From Icerya purchasi (lineage: Eukaryota; Arthropoda; Insecta; Hemiptera; Monophlebidae), in assembly GCA_039619475.1 (NCBI GenBank), contig CM077116.1, positions 172,389,863-172,453,862 on the forward strand: a stretch of DNA of 64,000 nt. The letters run 5' to 3'. Below are positions 22,395-34,769 of this stretch, piece after piece. The translations under genes were made by a program, and so were the position numbers. Position 1 is the stretch's first letter, and the number at the start of each line of letters is the position of its first letter. The notes below the pieces were generated by a model. It saw only the letters and a program-made list of their open reading frames with translations, was not told where the DNA came from and searched no databases.

Positions 22395-22607
22395 AAGCTG
22401 ACCACCCTTCGTCTGTATGCTAATACTAGTCCCCTGCAGGTACTCCTCCCTAAAATTATTTAGTTCGTAATGTATAATATTAGATTTTATTAATATTGCT
22501 GAACCACCCCTGTGATTTCCCCGAAGGGTGAGAACAAGAATATGTTATATAGTTGTTTATTTTGAAATAATCTTTATCAGTGAGCTGGGTTTCAGCGACT
22601 AAGATTA

Positions 22608-22870
22608 AAATCCGTATTCCTTTTATCTCTTTATACAGCCCTAATCCACCGTCTTATCCATGGTTTTTCAATTTTCCCTCCATGCGACGTTCAGAACTAT
22701 CCCTGCAATCTGTCGCCTACGCTTCGGGCACAGCTTGCTTCCTGCTTCCTTATTTCGCTCGGTCATTCCGGCGCACTTGAGTCTTTTCTATCCTTCATAC
22801 CTAATCGCATAAGTATCTGATTCGGCTTCTCATCCTTTTATCTCTTCTTAGGCTAATGTGTTTTCTGACG
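22608..22870 (+). pseudogene. RNase H-bearing non-LTR relic, 3' part (continues 19540-19906)
   Basis: After the duplicated target (22608-22624) the plus strand reads NPYSFYLFIQP, then IPAICRLRFGH and LLPASLF. This mirrors the 43-kb relic (NPNSFYLSVQP, ITAICRLRFGH, LTSSLF). It is the post-RNase H tail, and the two halves join across the Jockey-like insertion. Frame changes show decay. Confidence 0.7.
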
Positions 22871-22889
22871 TAGCAAACATTTATTTATT

Positions 22890-25000
22890 TTTTTTTTTTT
22901 TAAGTAAAATAAAATATATTCACAGAGCACGCCGGTAAATTTATAAAAAGTAGTCTTTATCGTTTTAACAGAAAATTTCAGTTATTACAATTTAACAATA
23001 ACGGAACAGCAGAGCTAGTGCGAGCTAAATGCCGTGTCCCAGATTTAATACTAGCCGAGGGGAAACATTTTCTTGAAATTCAATTTTCCATTATGAAAGG
23101 ATTACAAAATTCCGAATAAAAAAAATAACAAAGTAATTGTATAACAGTAATGAAGAGTAGAAAAAAAAAAAACAAAAAAAAAACAAAAACAAAAAAAAAA
23201 CAAAAAAAAAAACTCGTTGTAACGAAAATAAAATATCCTGCAGAATTAATATATTTTGTTTCTGCTTTATTCTATTCTTTTTTAAACTTGTTTCGGGTTT
23301 TTTTTTTTCATTTTTTTCTCCCTTTTTGAATGCAATTTAAGGTAAGAATAATAGGGAAATGGAAAATATTAAATTTTAGGGAGTTGAAAAAAATAATGAA
23401 AGAACGCAACAGGGGTTGATATTGACGGTAATGAATGGTTGAGGAGGCACGATTCCGGTGTTATTCCGGCATTGCTGTATCACTGTGTAGTTCGATGCAC
23501 GCATTCTGCCGCCGAAACAACTTCGTTTCGTTCGGTTATTTAGCACCTGAAGAAGATTTTTTCTGTCTGCTGTTATCTTGCTTGCCCACATTTAAAAAGT
23601 CTCTTACAATGTCCTTATTTACATTTTATTACTACACTGGTGGCTGGCTAACTTTAATTTTTCATCGCTATGAATTTTTCCCGTGGAAATAAATCGATTT
23701 TTCGACGAATAATACACGTACTATCCGCGAAATATTTCATTTCTTTCGAATTTTCTTCTTTCTTGGGGGCTTCTCTTGCGTTGAAATATTCCACGGACAC
23801 CAGCCAGCATCAGCTACCATCTCTAGCACCAGCCACTACTCAGCATTAGCTGCCCTAAGGTTAATTTATATAATTTCCCAGTTGTTTGTTCTCTTACGTT
23901 AGAAATCAGCGCATTCCATACCGCTTAACAGCAAGTCTTTCACCGGTAGCGCTGGTCTCGTTATTTGAAATTGCTCATTTTTACTAAGAAAGTGAGACTA
24001 AAACACGAGAGACGTTCGTGATTACTTTTACGCACCTCTTTTTTTCCTCTAATTCTGGTACTCCTAAAAATACTCAATACGCGTTAATATTGCTTCGATT
24101 TACTTTGCATGGCAAGTATCAATTCAACACAAAAAAAAAACAAAACCAAACAAACCGATTATAGTATTGTTCGTTGAAAGATCACGTGTATATTAGTTTT
24201 TTATTATACTTGTTTTTAAATTAATACACTTTTTTTTAAATAGATAGACTGTAAACGTTTCAAGTATGGGCGTACTTTAAAACGGCATATTACAGACAAG
24301 TGTGCTTCAAAAAGTTCCGAAACACAGTATGACCGTAGTGTAATACTTCAGCAGTAAAAGTGTTGTTTATTACTATTTTAAAATATAATCCCGAAATGTA
24401 TTTAATTACTTTAATTAACGAAAATATTTTATTCGAATTCCTACAAAAATTCTGTGCGTTTACCAACAATATCTACAATCCTTAACAGAAAAAAAATAAT
24501 AATCAAAAAAACAATATTTTTTTTTCCATAAAAACTATTACGACAAAACCATTATTGTTTCTAGACTAGCGATAAATTGCGAACGAAATTTCTAGCTGTT
24601 GGCAACAGAATAGGCTTTCATTATGTTTTTAGCGGCCTTTATTCAAAAAACCCCTTTTTCGTATACGAAAAAAAAATCATTTCTCCAAAAACAAAAAGCA
24701 ATTACTTATCTGTGTCGCCCAGACCTCGCTGAGTTATTAATATCGGGGGAAAGGTATATGCTTCCACTTTCAAATAAAAAAAAAGAGAAACTAGCTGCTA
24801 GTTCCTGCCGATTTAGAAAATGGCCATGTTATGTGCGCGCGTATGGAGACGTATTTTGCATGCTCAGCGAAGAGTTATTATCATGTTATGCTAAAACGGA
24901 GAGACCAATTTAACCATTTTTTTTTTTTTTTTCGTAGAATATACTTCATATAAGAATCAGAGACAGGATAGTAACACTTTTTATGTGTGACATTTACGTG
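22890..25000. other. No recognised gene; A-rich low-complexity tract
   Basis: A (A)n-C tract lies at 23160-23212, and other homopolymer runs are at 22890-22905, 23300 and 24500. Open frames at 23435-23692 and 24623-24913 (+) have no family features. Nothing else was recognised. Confidence 0.45.
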
Positions 25001-25009
25001 CGATTTCTC

Positions 25010-26400
25010 ACTATAGTATGTCGCTTAAGGGAGGATGGCTTTCAGATACTAATTAGGCTTAGGCGTCAAAGTGGAGAGCTATCCGCTCGAAGGAGCAATA
25101 CCACACGGTAATCAAAACGTTAATGGAAGTTCGATTATATCCTGGATAACAATAATCGCGACTCCTAACGCATTTAGAACAGGATCTAAACGACTTGAAC
25201 TTAGCAGATGGCTAAAAGCTTATTCTTATGTCTAAATGGGCTTGCGACGGATCGCACCAAATGCGTTACGAGCAACAGCCATATATTTCAAAGTAGTTTC
25301 GTAATATTGCAACTGTATGCGGAAGAAGGCTCAATCGTTTGGCAGTTATTAATACAGATAAGATTTGTAGAAGAGACTGCTGATATAACGAAGGGGGAAA
25401 TTCAGTATGTAACAAGGCAAACAAATATACCTTTCAGTTAGGACCAAATTCTGTTTGGGAGAAAAAGCTTCTGTATATAATGGTGGATGGTAAAGTTTGC
25501 AATACCGCAACAGACACTTCGCTGTCGATAAAATTCTATATTTGCGGAGACACCTCGAAGCAATTTAACAACCTTAACATTACAGATGGATGGTTAATAT
25601 GAACACTTAGGAATTTGGGTTTTCGGTTCTGCACGCTAGGACTCGTTTTGTTTTTTTTTTTTTGGGAGGAATTCTTCACTTCGCTGACAAATTTGAAGTC
25701 AACAATTGGAGAGGGTATCATCTCCTAGAGAAAAGCACGCTATAAATTCGAGAGAAAAACACAAATACATGCTGAAGGAAAAGATGGGTCTTCCGGCGGA
25801 TTTACCGAAAATTAGATTCGACAATACTAACGATGGAAATACATGTCGTAAATTCTTTTCAAATCCTCAGTGTTGGTCGCAGAAATTACCGGTGTACACT
25901 ACGAGAGCTTATTTTGTCGAATCGAGCGTGTGGTTGACGCTGAGAAGTTTTCTGTTTACGGGAGAGAAACGGGCGGATTTTATGTACAGCTCTATATCCG
26001 ATGGCACCGACTATGCATCAAAATATTTACGGTTCTATTCTAATGGAAACAGCGCTGTTACCGATTGAACTTTTATCGGATGAATCTACAGAAGCATGCA
26101 ATATCAAGCGGTACAGACGAGAGACTTGGCGCGAAGATCTTTGAGAGAACAGTGCAATTCGGATGTTTTTCATCGTCTGCTCCTTCATTCTGACGAGCCA
26201 CTAATTTGAAGCTTATTAAAGTTCTCACACATCGCTACGTACAAAAGAGGTTATCGAGCTATCACTTCCAGCTAACGATGAATGTAATTCTGACGGTGAC
26301 GAATTTATTAGTGAAGAATTTACACAGGAAACTGATATGCTGAATCTGAAGAATTTTGAAGCGTGTAACATACCTCGATTATAATGTATCATTCAACTCT
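25010..26400 (+). pseudogene. Transib/RAG1-like transposase relic
   Basis: Frame-shifting pieces follow the order of the C-terminal half of arthropod Transib-type transposases, the family ancestral to RAG1. EEGSIVWQ and ETADITKGEIQYV occur at about 25320-25410. DGKVCNTATDTS then FYICGDTSKQFNNL (a C-x-x-C zinc-binding turn reduced to C-G here) occur at 25480-25570. KHKYMLKEKMGLPADLPK and NTNDGNTCRKFF occur at 25755-25855, corresponding to the G-N-x-A-R-K/R region of RAG1. LSDESTEACNIKRYRRE at about 26075 corresponds to the E-x-x-x-E-A-x-N-K helix that carries the last catalytic glutamate. At least four frame changes and several stops are present, with an inserted T run at 25650-25662. Family recognition is from memory of conserved words, not a search. 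Confidence 0.7.
25706..26068 (+). pseudogene. Longest open piece of the Transib-like relic
   Basis: The 120-residue open stretch contains KMGLPADLPKIRFDNTNDGN then TCRKFFSNPQCWSQ. This matches the central conserved block of Transib-type transposases, in which N-D-G-N-T-A-R-R-F-F is nearly invariant; here A-R is C-R and R is K. Residues 1-25 of the frame are probably shifted linker sequence, and the part after SQ quickly loses the family pattern. It is not a functional gene. Confidence 0.65.
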
Positions 26401-26689
26401 AATTGTACACCAATAATTCAGAAAATAAATAATAATCTTGATATTTTACGTTTTTATAAATTACATAGAATTCGGTTGAAATATCAAACAAGGGAATATT
26501 TCCTAAAAAGGTGCTCGCATATACTGTGACACTCCATGTGGCCCAAACTTGATAAACTTATGTTTAATATGAACGGAGGCTCCTTAAATTTCTCGTTAAA
26601 TTTTAAACAATGTATTTTTTTATAAAGAAACTTAGCAGGGCGTCCGGGATTGTGAAGGTTGTTAGTGTACTAAGCCTAATGGATCAATA

Positions 26690-27020
26690 CACTGAGGATA
26701 GTTCTACTTCGGATCCACCTTTCTTCTTCTTCTTTGCTCGTATTATATCATTGTATTGATGTAGGCGTCCTTTAATATTTTCCATTATATTCTATCCTGT
26801 GATTTCCGAGGTCACTAGTTTACACTATCCCAGATTTCTCTGGTACCCAATTATTTCAGGCCGGATAAACCTGGGAACGGTTCGGGCGCATAAATGTACC
26901 TAAAAAGTACCCGACAGATGTTTAGTAAAGCGCATTTGGTTCCTTACTTTAAAATCTATCTGAATCCCAAATTTCATCGCAATCAGCCCAGCCGTTCTTC
27001 CATTTTGGTCAGCTAGATTA
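26690..27020. repeat. Possible dispersed-repeat relic
   Basis: A short (TTC)n run at 26720-26735 is followed by moderately complex sequence. It includes TTTCATCGCAATCAGCCCAG (26973-26992), a phrase type common near the ends of arthropod dispersed repeats. No boundaries, terminal repeats or target duplication were found, so the call is tentative. Confidence 0.25.
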
Positions 27021-27503
27021 GTGAAATGCCCCGTAACGCGTTTGTCAAAGGCACTTTTGCCTGCGTAATTTCGAAGAATACTATCGGAACCCTTTTTATG
27101 GTCTTGAGCTGTTGTCCTTTTGGGGTTATTGCATACCGAATTTCCGTTTACGAGATTACTTTCTTAAACAGACGTCGCTTGCAATTTCGCCTAAGCGGTG
27201 CATACGCGATTGAACTGACTTATTTTATTCGCTTATACTACGGGTATTTATTAACTTTCGATTTTGTTTACAATTACGTTGCCGATGGTAATGGTCGAAT
27301 ACTAATATTATATAAACTCGCACTTTTAGTTAAAAAGTAGAATTAATTCTCCGCGGTATCCGCAATAACCGATACGGTATCCAGCCTGACCGATTAGTCC
27401 TTTTGATCGCGCTCCAGCGCAGACATACACGATAGTCTCTATCAGTTATTGCCGAGTAATCCCGATCGTCACCGTTATCGTTCGAATAAACACGATATCA
27501 ACA

Positions 27504-27586
27504 GATCGGCTTAGTTTATTTCGATAAAAGTAAATTAGTCGATCGGCATAGTTTATTTCGATAAAAGTAAATTAGTCGATCGGCAT
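27504..27586. repeat. 37-bp tandem duplication
   Basis: The unit starting GATCGGCTTAGTTTATTTCG (27504-27540) is repeated at 27541-27577 with one change, followed by the first nine bases of a third unit. Confidence 0.85.
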
Positions 27587-27599
27587 TCCTATACCATCC

Positions 27600-29880
27600 T
27601 AGAGAACAACCGAGTATGTCTTCTTGGGCGATTGGGAAATAAGGGGGAAAAGGCTGGTTGCGACATTATGGCGATGTTATGCTAACACGAACAGTTGGAT
27701 AAATATGCGCAGCGACGCCTTGTTGTAGTGCGAAATCCGCATGACAGTGGTTTCTCCAAAGTTCGAGTCATTTTTTTTTTTGTTTTTTTTCCCCGGATTT
27801 TGTTAAATAAAAAAAGGAAACGAGAATAAATAAATTAAAAAAAATTTCCAATTTTTTCAAGAAACATCAAATTTTATATCATTTTTATAAATATATAAAA
27901 TAAAATAGTATCAACTTATACAATAAATAAGAATAAATTATTATACCGGTAAAAAAAAAGTAAACCAAAAAAAAGAAAAAAGAAAAAAGAAAAAAAGTTT
28001 GCGAATTGAGGATACGAACGTTTAACTCCAAGATATTTTTAGAAGGTATGATGCGAAGTAACGAGAATTTTATAATTGCGCGCGATTAATGTGTAGGGTC
28101 ACATTTCCACACATTTTCGCATCACGCATTTTACTAACTGTAAGCCGCCCGAAAAATATATTGCTCTAAATGTTCTTCTAAATCCAGCTTCTTCCGCTAT
28201 TACAGCTTGTTGTTCCCAATAAAGAAAAAAATGTTTTTTAATTAAAATATTATTAACCGTAATAACCGATGAAGTTACAAAAAACGAAAAAAAAAACAAC
28301 AAAAAAACAAACAGTTAAAACGAAATTCGAATTTTACTACTTCGAAAAGAATGTGCATCGGGGAAATTTTACGATGTAGTCATCGAGGGGGGGTGGGGGG
28401 GGGACGATTGTTGGCAGAGAAGTAGAAGTGGATGGAAATTGAGATGTTTCTTTAAGGAAGTGTTTACAGTGGAAAACTGAGAACGCGGTTATCATCGTTA
28501 ATGGCGGCTATAACGAGAGGCCAAATTTTAAACAGACTTCTCGACCGCTCTCCACATTTCCCAGCGTCATTTCTCCAGATCTGCATTGGACCTGACGCTG
28601 CGAAATTTTCTTTACACGAAACAGAAAAATAAACGATTTAATTATATCCGCGAATTCCTTTCTTCTTACTGTTGTTCGCCTATTCCGCTGCATTATGCGC
28701 CTCTTCCTCTTCGCTTATTACTATCATCATTACCGTTATTATTTAACCGCTTCTCTTCCGACTTCTCAAACTTTCTCGTTCGATTTCCCGCGCCGCTGTC
28801 TATACACTATAATTGTCATCCCCCTTCGCCGCTGCCGCAGGAACGGCACTCAGCGGAGCCTAATATTTTTCTAGTCTATTTGAAAAATTCGATAAAATTG
28901 CAGTAAAGAAAATACCAGGCTCGGCTGGCGAGCCTCCTTGCGCGTATAACAATAAAGCGTATAATTAAATTGTTGCTGGCTCTCAGTCTGGAAAATCTTT
29001 TCTCAAATCGATTTTAAATTACAGGCTCTAGTAAGGAATTCGTTAAAGTTACTGCTACTTTAAACGGAGAAATTACGCGATGCGCCTCGCGAAGATGTAG
29101 AACAGCTTCCGAAGGAAGATAAAACTCCGTTTCCTTTAATAGAATTTCAACATAAACATCCTTTTCATCCCTTCAACTACCACCACCACCGCCACCGCCG
29201 CCACCACCTTCTCTATATAATCCTTTTATCGGATGTCTATTTTCAACTTGGTAATCGCCGTTTATGCTTTTCACCTATGTGTCGTTTTGCTCGAGTGTGC
29301 CGAGGGAAGAACGAAAAAAAGAAAAACAGACTTGAATAAACAAAAACAAATACGCGGAATTATCGAGAAAAAATCGTTTAACGTAGATATTAAATTATCC
29401 GGGGCGCGACGTTCGCGCTTCCTTTACCGTTTGTCACGTTCGACTGTAAAACGACTTCTCCTACATCGAATTTAACGTAAAAGCCAGAACTTAATCAAAA
29501 CCCGGCGGATCTCTGCCGACAACTTTTCCTTTGGCCGACGAAAATTATTAAACACGCGGCGCCCCCTTATAGCCTACCTTTAGGAAATAAAAACAATTTT
29601 ACCTCGATGAGAGTGAATTTATTATCTCGGTACAATGCGAGAACGACTGACAAATAATCCCTTGTGGTCTCGATGAATCTTGTTAAAAAACCCCAATTCC
29701 TAACTACACCGGCTCCTAAAAGTCATCCTCGGCTGATGAATATGCAAAGGAAGACCATCTCGGCACTTGTTTTGCCTTCTACTTTCCTAGATTGTTGCTT
29801 GCGCAGATTGCTTATGTGTCAATTTCTGTGTTTTGAATAGAACTTCTAAAAGATTTGAAGTTAACCGTATCCGATGTGAA
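27600..29880. other. No recognised gene; low-complexity tracts
   Basis: Holds T and A runs (27770, 27960-27995), a G-run (28387-28403) and a (CCN)n tract (29178-29210, ACC/GCC triplets). A plus-strand frame at 29233-29475 starts with a hydrophobic, signal-peptide-like stretch (MSIFNLVIAVYAFHLCVVLL) but then becomes a basic tail with no family resemblance. It could be chance. Confidence 0.4.
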
Positions 29881-29899
29881 ATAGTATTAAAAATAATTT

Positions 29900-30265
29900 T
29901 CACGAATCATCATCAAGTCTTTTGTGCCCTACATAAGGACGTGGTGGTATCATATTTACCGTTTCCTTCCATTTATTTCGATCCATTGCTACGCGGAATG
30001 CTTCTGACGACTTGTACCCAGTTAGTTTATTTACTTGATTAGCCCGTCGTAGTGGGCATCTTCCTCTGGGACGTTTTCCTTGCATCTTGCCCCCTGTATA
30101 ATGTTCCTTTCCACAGAATTTATGTTCCTGGCTATGTGACAGGAAGTATCTGATCGTATTCCGATTTATTTCCTGCAGGAGCCTGGTTTCTATCTTAGGC
30201 TTCTCTAGAATTGATTTGTTGGTTTGGTGTGCCGTCCACGCTATCCGCAGCATTTTCCTGTACAC
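29900..30265 (-). pseudogene. C-terminal fragment of a non-LTR retrotransposon ORF (endonuclease/reverse transcriptase type)
   Basis: The minus-strand 121-residue frame reads MLRIAWTAHQTNKSIL, IETRLLQEINRNTIRYFLSH and then GKMQGKRPRGRCPLRR. These words match the C-terminal region that is very common in arthropod CR1/Daphne/RTE-type polyproteins (pattern W-T-x-x-x-T-N-x-S-I-L, then G-K-x-x-G-K-R-x-R-G-R). The reverse transcriptase itself is absent, so this is a 5'-truncated remnant. The last 25 residues (EAFRVAMDRNKWKETV) also fit, the D-R-x-x-W being typical. No poly-A tail or target duplication could be placed. Confidence 0.7.
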
Positions 30266-30299
30266 TAATTTTCACGAATAGCGAGCTATTGCAGTTCTT

Positions 30300-31395
30300 T
30301 GACATTCTAACACGCGAAGTAGGTAAATTATTAAAATGGGCTAAAATTAAAATCCTGCAAAATGCGATTTAAGACAATAGACTTACATCGAATACGAATA
30401 ATAAAATGCACTCTAAACTTCTTTAATTACACTGTAGATTACTCTTATTAGAACACTTATTTAACCTTTAAGCGTGTTTATCGCATTATAAAAGAAAATT
30501 GGACATAGATTTTCTAGCGCAAACTGCTTTCGCAACATTTTGTAATACTTGGGAAACTGGCGGAAATTGGCGATTTCGAAAAAAAACAACAAAAAAACAT
30601 ATATATACCTACGCGCATAATATACACTACACACGCAAATATAACTAGATTCTTTGTACCTATGGAAATATCTCGTCTACGTAAAAGAGTAAATTCTAAT
30701 AGACTAGCGTCATTTGTAAAAAAAAATAAAAATTCGTAATGGTTTTTTTAAACTCTTTTTATGAACGGTTTTTGAGACATGGGCATGTCCTATGGCTGGG
30801 CACCGTTTCGCATAATGTGCTCATTCAGAACTATAGTAAACAATTTATATTCAATTTGTGATTAACAGTCTGAGCCCATCATGTCACAATATACTTTCGA
30901 TGGCGGCGATTATTTGTTCGCGATAATTTTAACGTCCCCGCAAACTTTGCTTTCTCGAATCTTTTGAAACTTTTCAATTAATTTTCATAACCACAAAGTA
31001 TCAACAAGCACACAGCGGCATCTTTTTGCCAGATTTATCTGCAGACTATCGTTCTGAATTTCTTAATCCCAAGTTCCACTGAGTGATTGATCTACCCAAG
31101 TTTGTTGTTTTCGGTGAAGTTAGGTACCACTTCCTTTGCCGTAATATAAAAAACTCCTGATTTTATGTATTTCTTAAGGTCGGATGCCGGGACTGAATGT
31201 ATATCGTAAAAGAAGATCACTATATTAAAACAAACATTAAAAACTGACGACGCTGTAAATTAAAATGATACAAATACGATTACCAACGCTGCAAATACGA
31301 AAAATCAGAGGACATAAGGAAATGTACTCCCGAGATTTTTAGGTTATACATCAAGCAGCAATTCAAATCGCTATGGTGCCAGTGATTAATTAAAG
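30300..31395. other. No recognised gene
   Basis: AT-rich sequence with no family-like reading frame and no repeat shared with the rest of the window. Confidence 0.45.
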
Positions 31396-31432
31396 GATTA
31401 TCGGGTGATTTTTGAGGTCATTTTGAATTCCA

Positions 31433-31542
<110 letters not shown>

Positions 31543-32111
31543 GTCGGATTAGTTACACCCCTTACAACTCAAGGATGGCTGGACCGATTTTTATGATCTT
31601 TGATTTGTTGAATTAGTACAAAGTAAAAAAAATATTTATGAAGAAAATTCATTTTTTTTTTGCTGTTTTTGGTCTAAAAGGGGGGTTTAAATAATTTTTT
31701 AGCCGTAATTTTTCAATTTCCATAAAGGGTTTCTGTGTTTTGTTTTATATTTTGAATTTCGCTTTTAAAGAGTTATCTGGTGACGAATTACGATTTTTTT
31801 AAGGGTATTTTTGAGGTCATTCTAAATATTTCATATTATATATTCTAGACGGTTTTTTGCCGCCCAGGGTAATCGCTCAGTTTAAAGTAGTAAATTGTCA
31901 CAGATAGAAGTTTTAATAATTTATAATCCAATTGCGATAAGTCGAACCGTTTCCGAACTCTATTGTGGAAATAAATATTTTTGTCGTTTCTGAATCATCT
32001 TATTCGCATTATTCCGTAGATTACATGTGTACGGAATCTTAAAAATCGGTATAAATTTACTTTAAGAAATTAGAGATCATTAGAAACACGTTGTTTTTTC
32101 GTGTATAGTCC

Positions 32112-32199
32112 ATCATCAGCTAACTGCATAGAGTACACACACTTTATTAATTAAAACGTATACAAATTGAGTGTGTGCTCTGTGTTGTTAGCTGATGAT
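32112..32199. repeat. Imperfect hairpin (about 30-bp arms)
   Basis: ATCATCAGCTAACTGCATAG at 32112 pairs with the complement ending GTTAGCTGATGAT at 32199. The arms continue through AGTACACACACT / AGTGTGTGCTCT, around a loop of about 26 bp. It lies near the 3' end of the dispersed repeat. Confidence 0.75.
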
Positions 32200-32484
32200 C
32201 TAGCCGGAAAAAACATAGGGTTCCAAAGTGTAAATTACTTTAAATTTTTAATATAAACTTATACTGGTTATTGTTATTAAGACGAATAATGCTTTGCTGC
32301 CACGCGTAATTAAAATACTTTTCGATGTAATTAAAATATTTGTCTTTTTGGTTTTTGCACATTTATTGAACTTCATTCATTTTGAGTATTTATCTTAATA
32401 AATAACTAAATTTAATTCAGTTAATAAGTTTACACAAAATTCATTGTTTCTGTAGCGGTACGAAGTTCGCCGGGTCAGAGCTAG

Positions 32485-32486
<2 letters not shown>

Positions 32487-32538
<52 letters not shown>
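32487..32538. repeat. (TA)n microsatellite
   Basis: TA repeat with one C interruption, immediately after the Helitron-like CTAGT end. Confidence 0.9.
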
Positions 32539-32539
<1 letters not shown>

Positions 32540-32541
<2 letters not shown>

Positions 32542-34767
32542 AGGAAAAATACTAATTTCCCTTTTACATGTCGTCTAAAAATTTTTTCAAATATTCTATA
32601 AAATATTTCGCCTGATATGTATATTTTGATAAGTGATCACGAAGAATTGTTTAAGTGAGAGATATTTTTGTATTTGAAAGTCTTACATACTTGTTACCGA
32701 CAAATTACCTTACTTATATAAAAATACTCGTATGTATGAGGTAAATGTTGCTGTTTGATACTTGCAGCTGGAGACACTAGGCGGACGCGATACTCCGGCT
32801 ACCTCCTGATAAAAAGTACTTCTTTTCAATCGATCGTTATGACACTATTGTTTTAATTAAACGGTACGATAGTAAATACATTTTTAATTCAGCGTGTTTT
32901 CGAAATAGAGATACTAACCTATACAAGTAAAAATCAAACCAACTGATTTTACGACATCGCGCAATGAGGAGGAATGTAAAAAGCCAAAAAAAAAAAAAAA
33001 AAAAAAAAAAAGGAAAAATAAAAACTAAATCTTATCTCAAATTTTTTATTAAAGATACTTTTTACCGAAGCTAGTACACGCGCGCTATAGCGCTAATATT
33101 AGACGATTTTCCTGATTTTTCTCGCTTCATTCGGTTAATCGTTCGCTATTAGTGGATCATGTTTAATATCGTTGTCGTTCATTAGTCAGGCGTGTGAAAT
33201 CTGACCTAATCAAATGATTTCATCGAAGCAACAATACAATCAATCAGTCAATCAATATATCAATGATAAATATATACACGTATATATCTACATAACAAAT
33301 GATTAATTTCGATATCTTTTTTTTTTTACTCGAGTTTTAAAGTTCTTCTTAATCGTCACGCTGCCGATTTCTTGGCGACAAGCACTGAAGCCGGTTGCTT
33401 CGGTGATAAAAGTTTTACCCTTTTTACATTTTTCCCTCTTTCTTCGAAATATCAGTCATTAATAAAAACGTCCGAATTCAAAATTTTTCTTCGCCTCATT
33501 ATTTCTCACTTCACATCTGTTCGGAAAGCGTGCAAAAGCTCTTTTCTTACCGAACTCCAAAGTGAACATATCTTGTCCACCTGCGAAACCGGAAAATAGC
33601 AGTTTCGGCACACCGGCATCCGAAGAATTCCTTTCGACAGAGAAACAAAATTGACCGACGAAGAATTTCGATTAAAAATAATCGATTTTTTATCTTGTCG
33701 CTACGAAAAATGGCAATAAGTCGGTAACTGTTTATATTACAACCGTGTGCCTTTCCCTTCCCCCTTAGTAATCGCGGAAAAGTGTGTAATTATTTGTAAA
33801 CAGTGGACTACTATTTTAATTAAACCGCAATAAGAACCGTAGCCAGTGAAGCTGAACACTATTAAGTGCCTGAAGAAGCACGCCGCATTTTAAACACGTC
33901 GACAATCGGTCTGACTAAACAGCCTAATCTTTTTGCCGGTAGTAAGAGCAGAAATGTGAAATTGTCTAGGAACAAGTTTAAAAATCTAACCAACGTAATT
34001 GCGTCTAATAAGTCTACAGCTAAAGAGAGCAATGCTGAAAAAAAAAAATCGATTCTTTTAAGGGAATTCTTCTTCCCGCAGGAAAAAAAAGGAAAAAGGA
34101 AAAAAAAGCAAAATGGAAGCTACATATATGTATATAGCGGTTTTGAAACAAACAGACGAACAATAAAAAAATTCACCTATCATCCTACCCCGAATAATAT
34201 CTTTAAAATGTTATTATTAATCAAAAATCGGGGATTAACTGAAAAAACCCTGAAAACCGCAAAAATCATATTCTGCACTACCAGGTCAATTGCGAGAAGA
34301 GTTGCAAATATTTCTGGTTTGTTCCACACTGCCGCCGTTGTACGCCGATGGTAAACTCGGAGTGTAAAATTCCGATATGTAATATTTGTTATTACGTGTC
34401 CGAATATTTACGTGTCCCGGTGGGTGCCCGCTAAAAAGGAAAGGAAAAAAGCTTGCGGAAGTGCAGGATGAGTGATGTGACCGCGTCCAGAATTCTAACG
34501 GGAATGGAGAGCGAGAGATAATTAGAAAGGTAATATTAAAACAATTTTCCTAGTTTTTTTTTTTTTTTTACTTTTCTCGCAAGTCCATACGAACGTAGTT
34601 TCGAATGTATTAGTTTTAAAAGTGATATTAAACTTTTTAAACGCGTCATCTACCTGACAACTATATCATTTTTTGGCGATTTGTAATAATTACGTAATAA
34701 AATGTAAATTTTAAATATTCAAAAATATGTGTATACAGAAATTTTATTTACCTCCGGGTTCGCTAAT
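32540..34767. other. No recognised gene; poly-A tract
   Basis: Contains an A run (about 32985-33010). A 162-codon plus-strand frame (33866-34354) is lysine-rich and has no recognisable domain, signal peptide or repeat. Its homopolymer-rich centre makes chance likely. Confidence 0.4.
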
Positions 34768-34769
34768 TA

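Larger units (their letters stand above)
19907..22607 (-). mobile_element. Jockey-like non-LTR retrotransposon, 5'-truncated, with target-site duplication
   Basis: Minus-strand element with a poly-A tail (T run ending at 19928) at its 3' end. It is truncated inside the endonuclease domain at about 22607 and flanked by 13-17 bp direct repeats. The order of coding relics is endonuclease (22600-21681), linker, reverse transcriptase (21300-20574) and thumb/C-terminal region (20514-20023). This is the arrangement of ORF2 in the Jockey clade, and there is no RNase H. Its last 120 bp before the tail match the copy at 59.6 kb closely, so the two belong to one subfamily. It sits inside an older RNase H-bearing relic. 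Confidence 0.9.

Noticed and set aside
26690..27020. Named dispersed element suggested by the phrase TTTCATCGCAATCAGCCCAG
   Set aside because: The phrase alone is shared by several arthropod repeat types, and no ends or second copy in the window allow a family call.
33866..34354. 162-codon lysine-rich plus-strand open frame
   Set aside because: Homopolymer A runs supply most of the lysines, and no known domain or repeat is seen.
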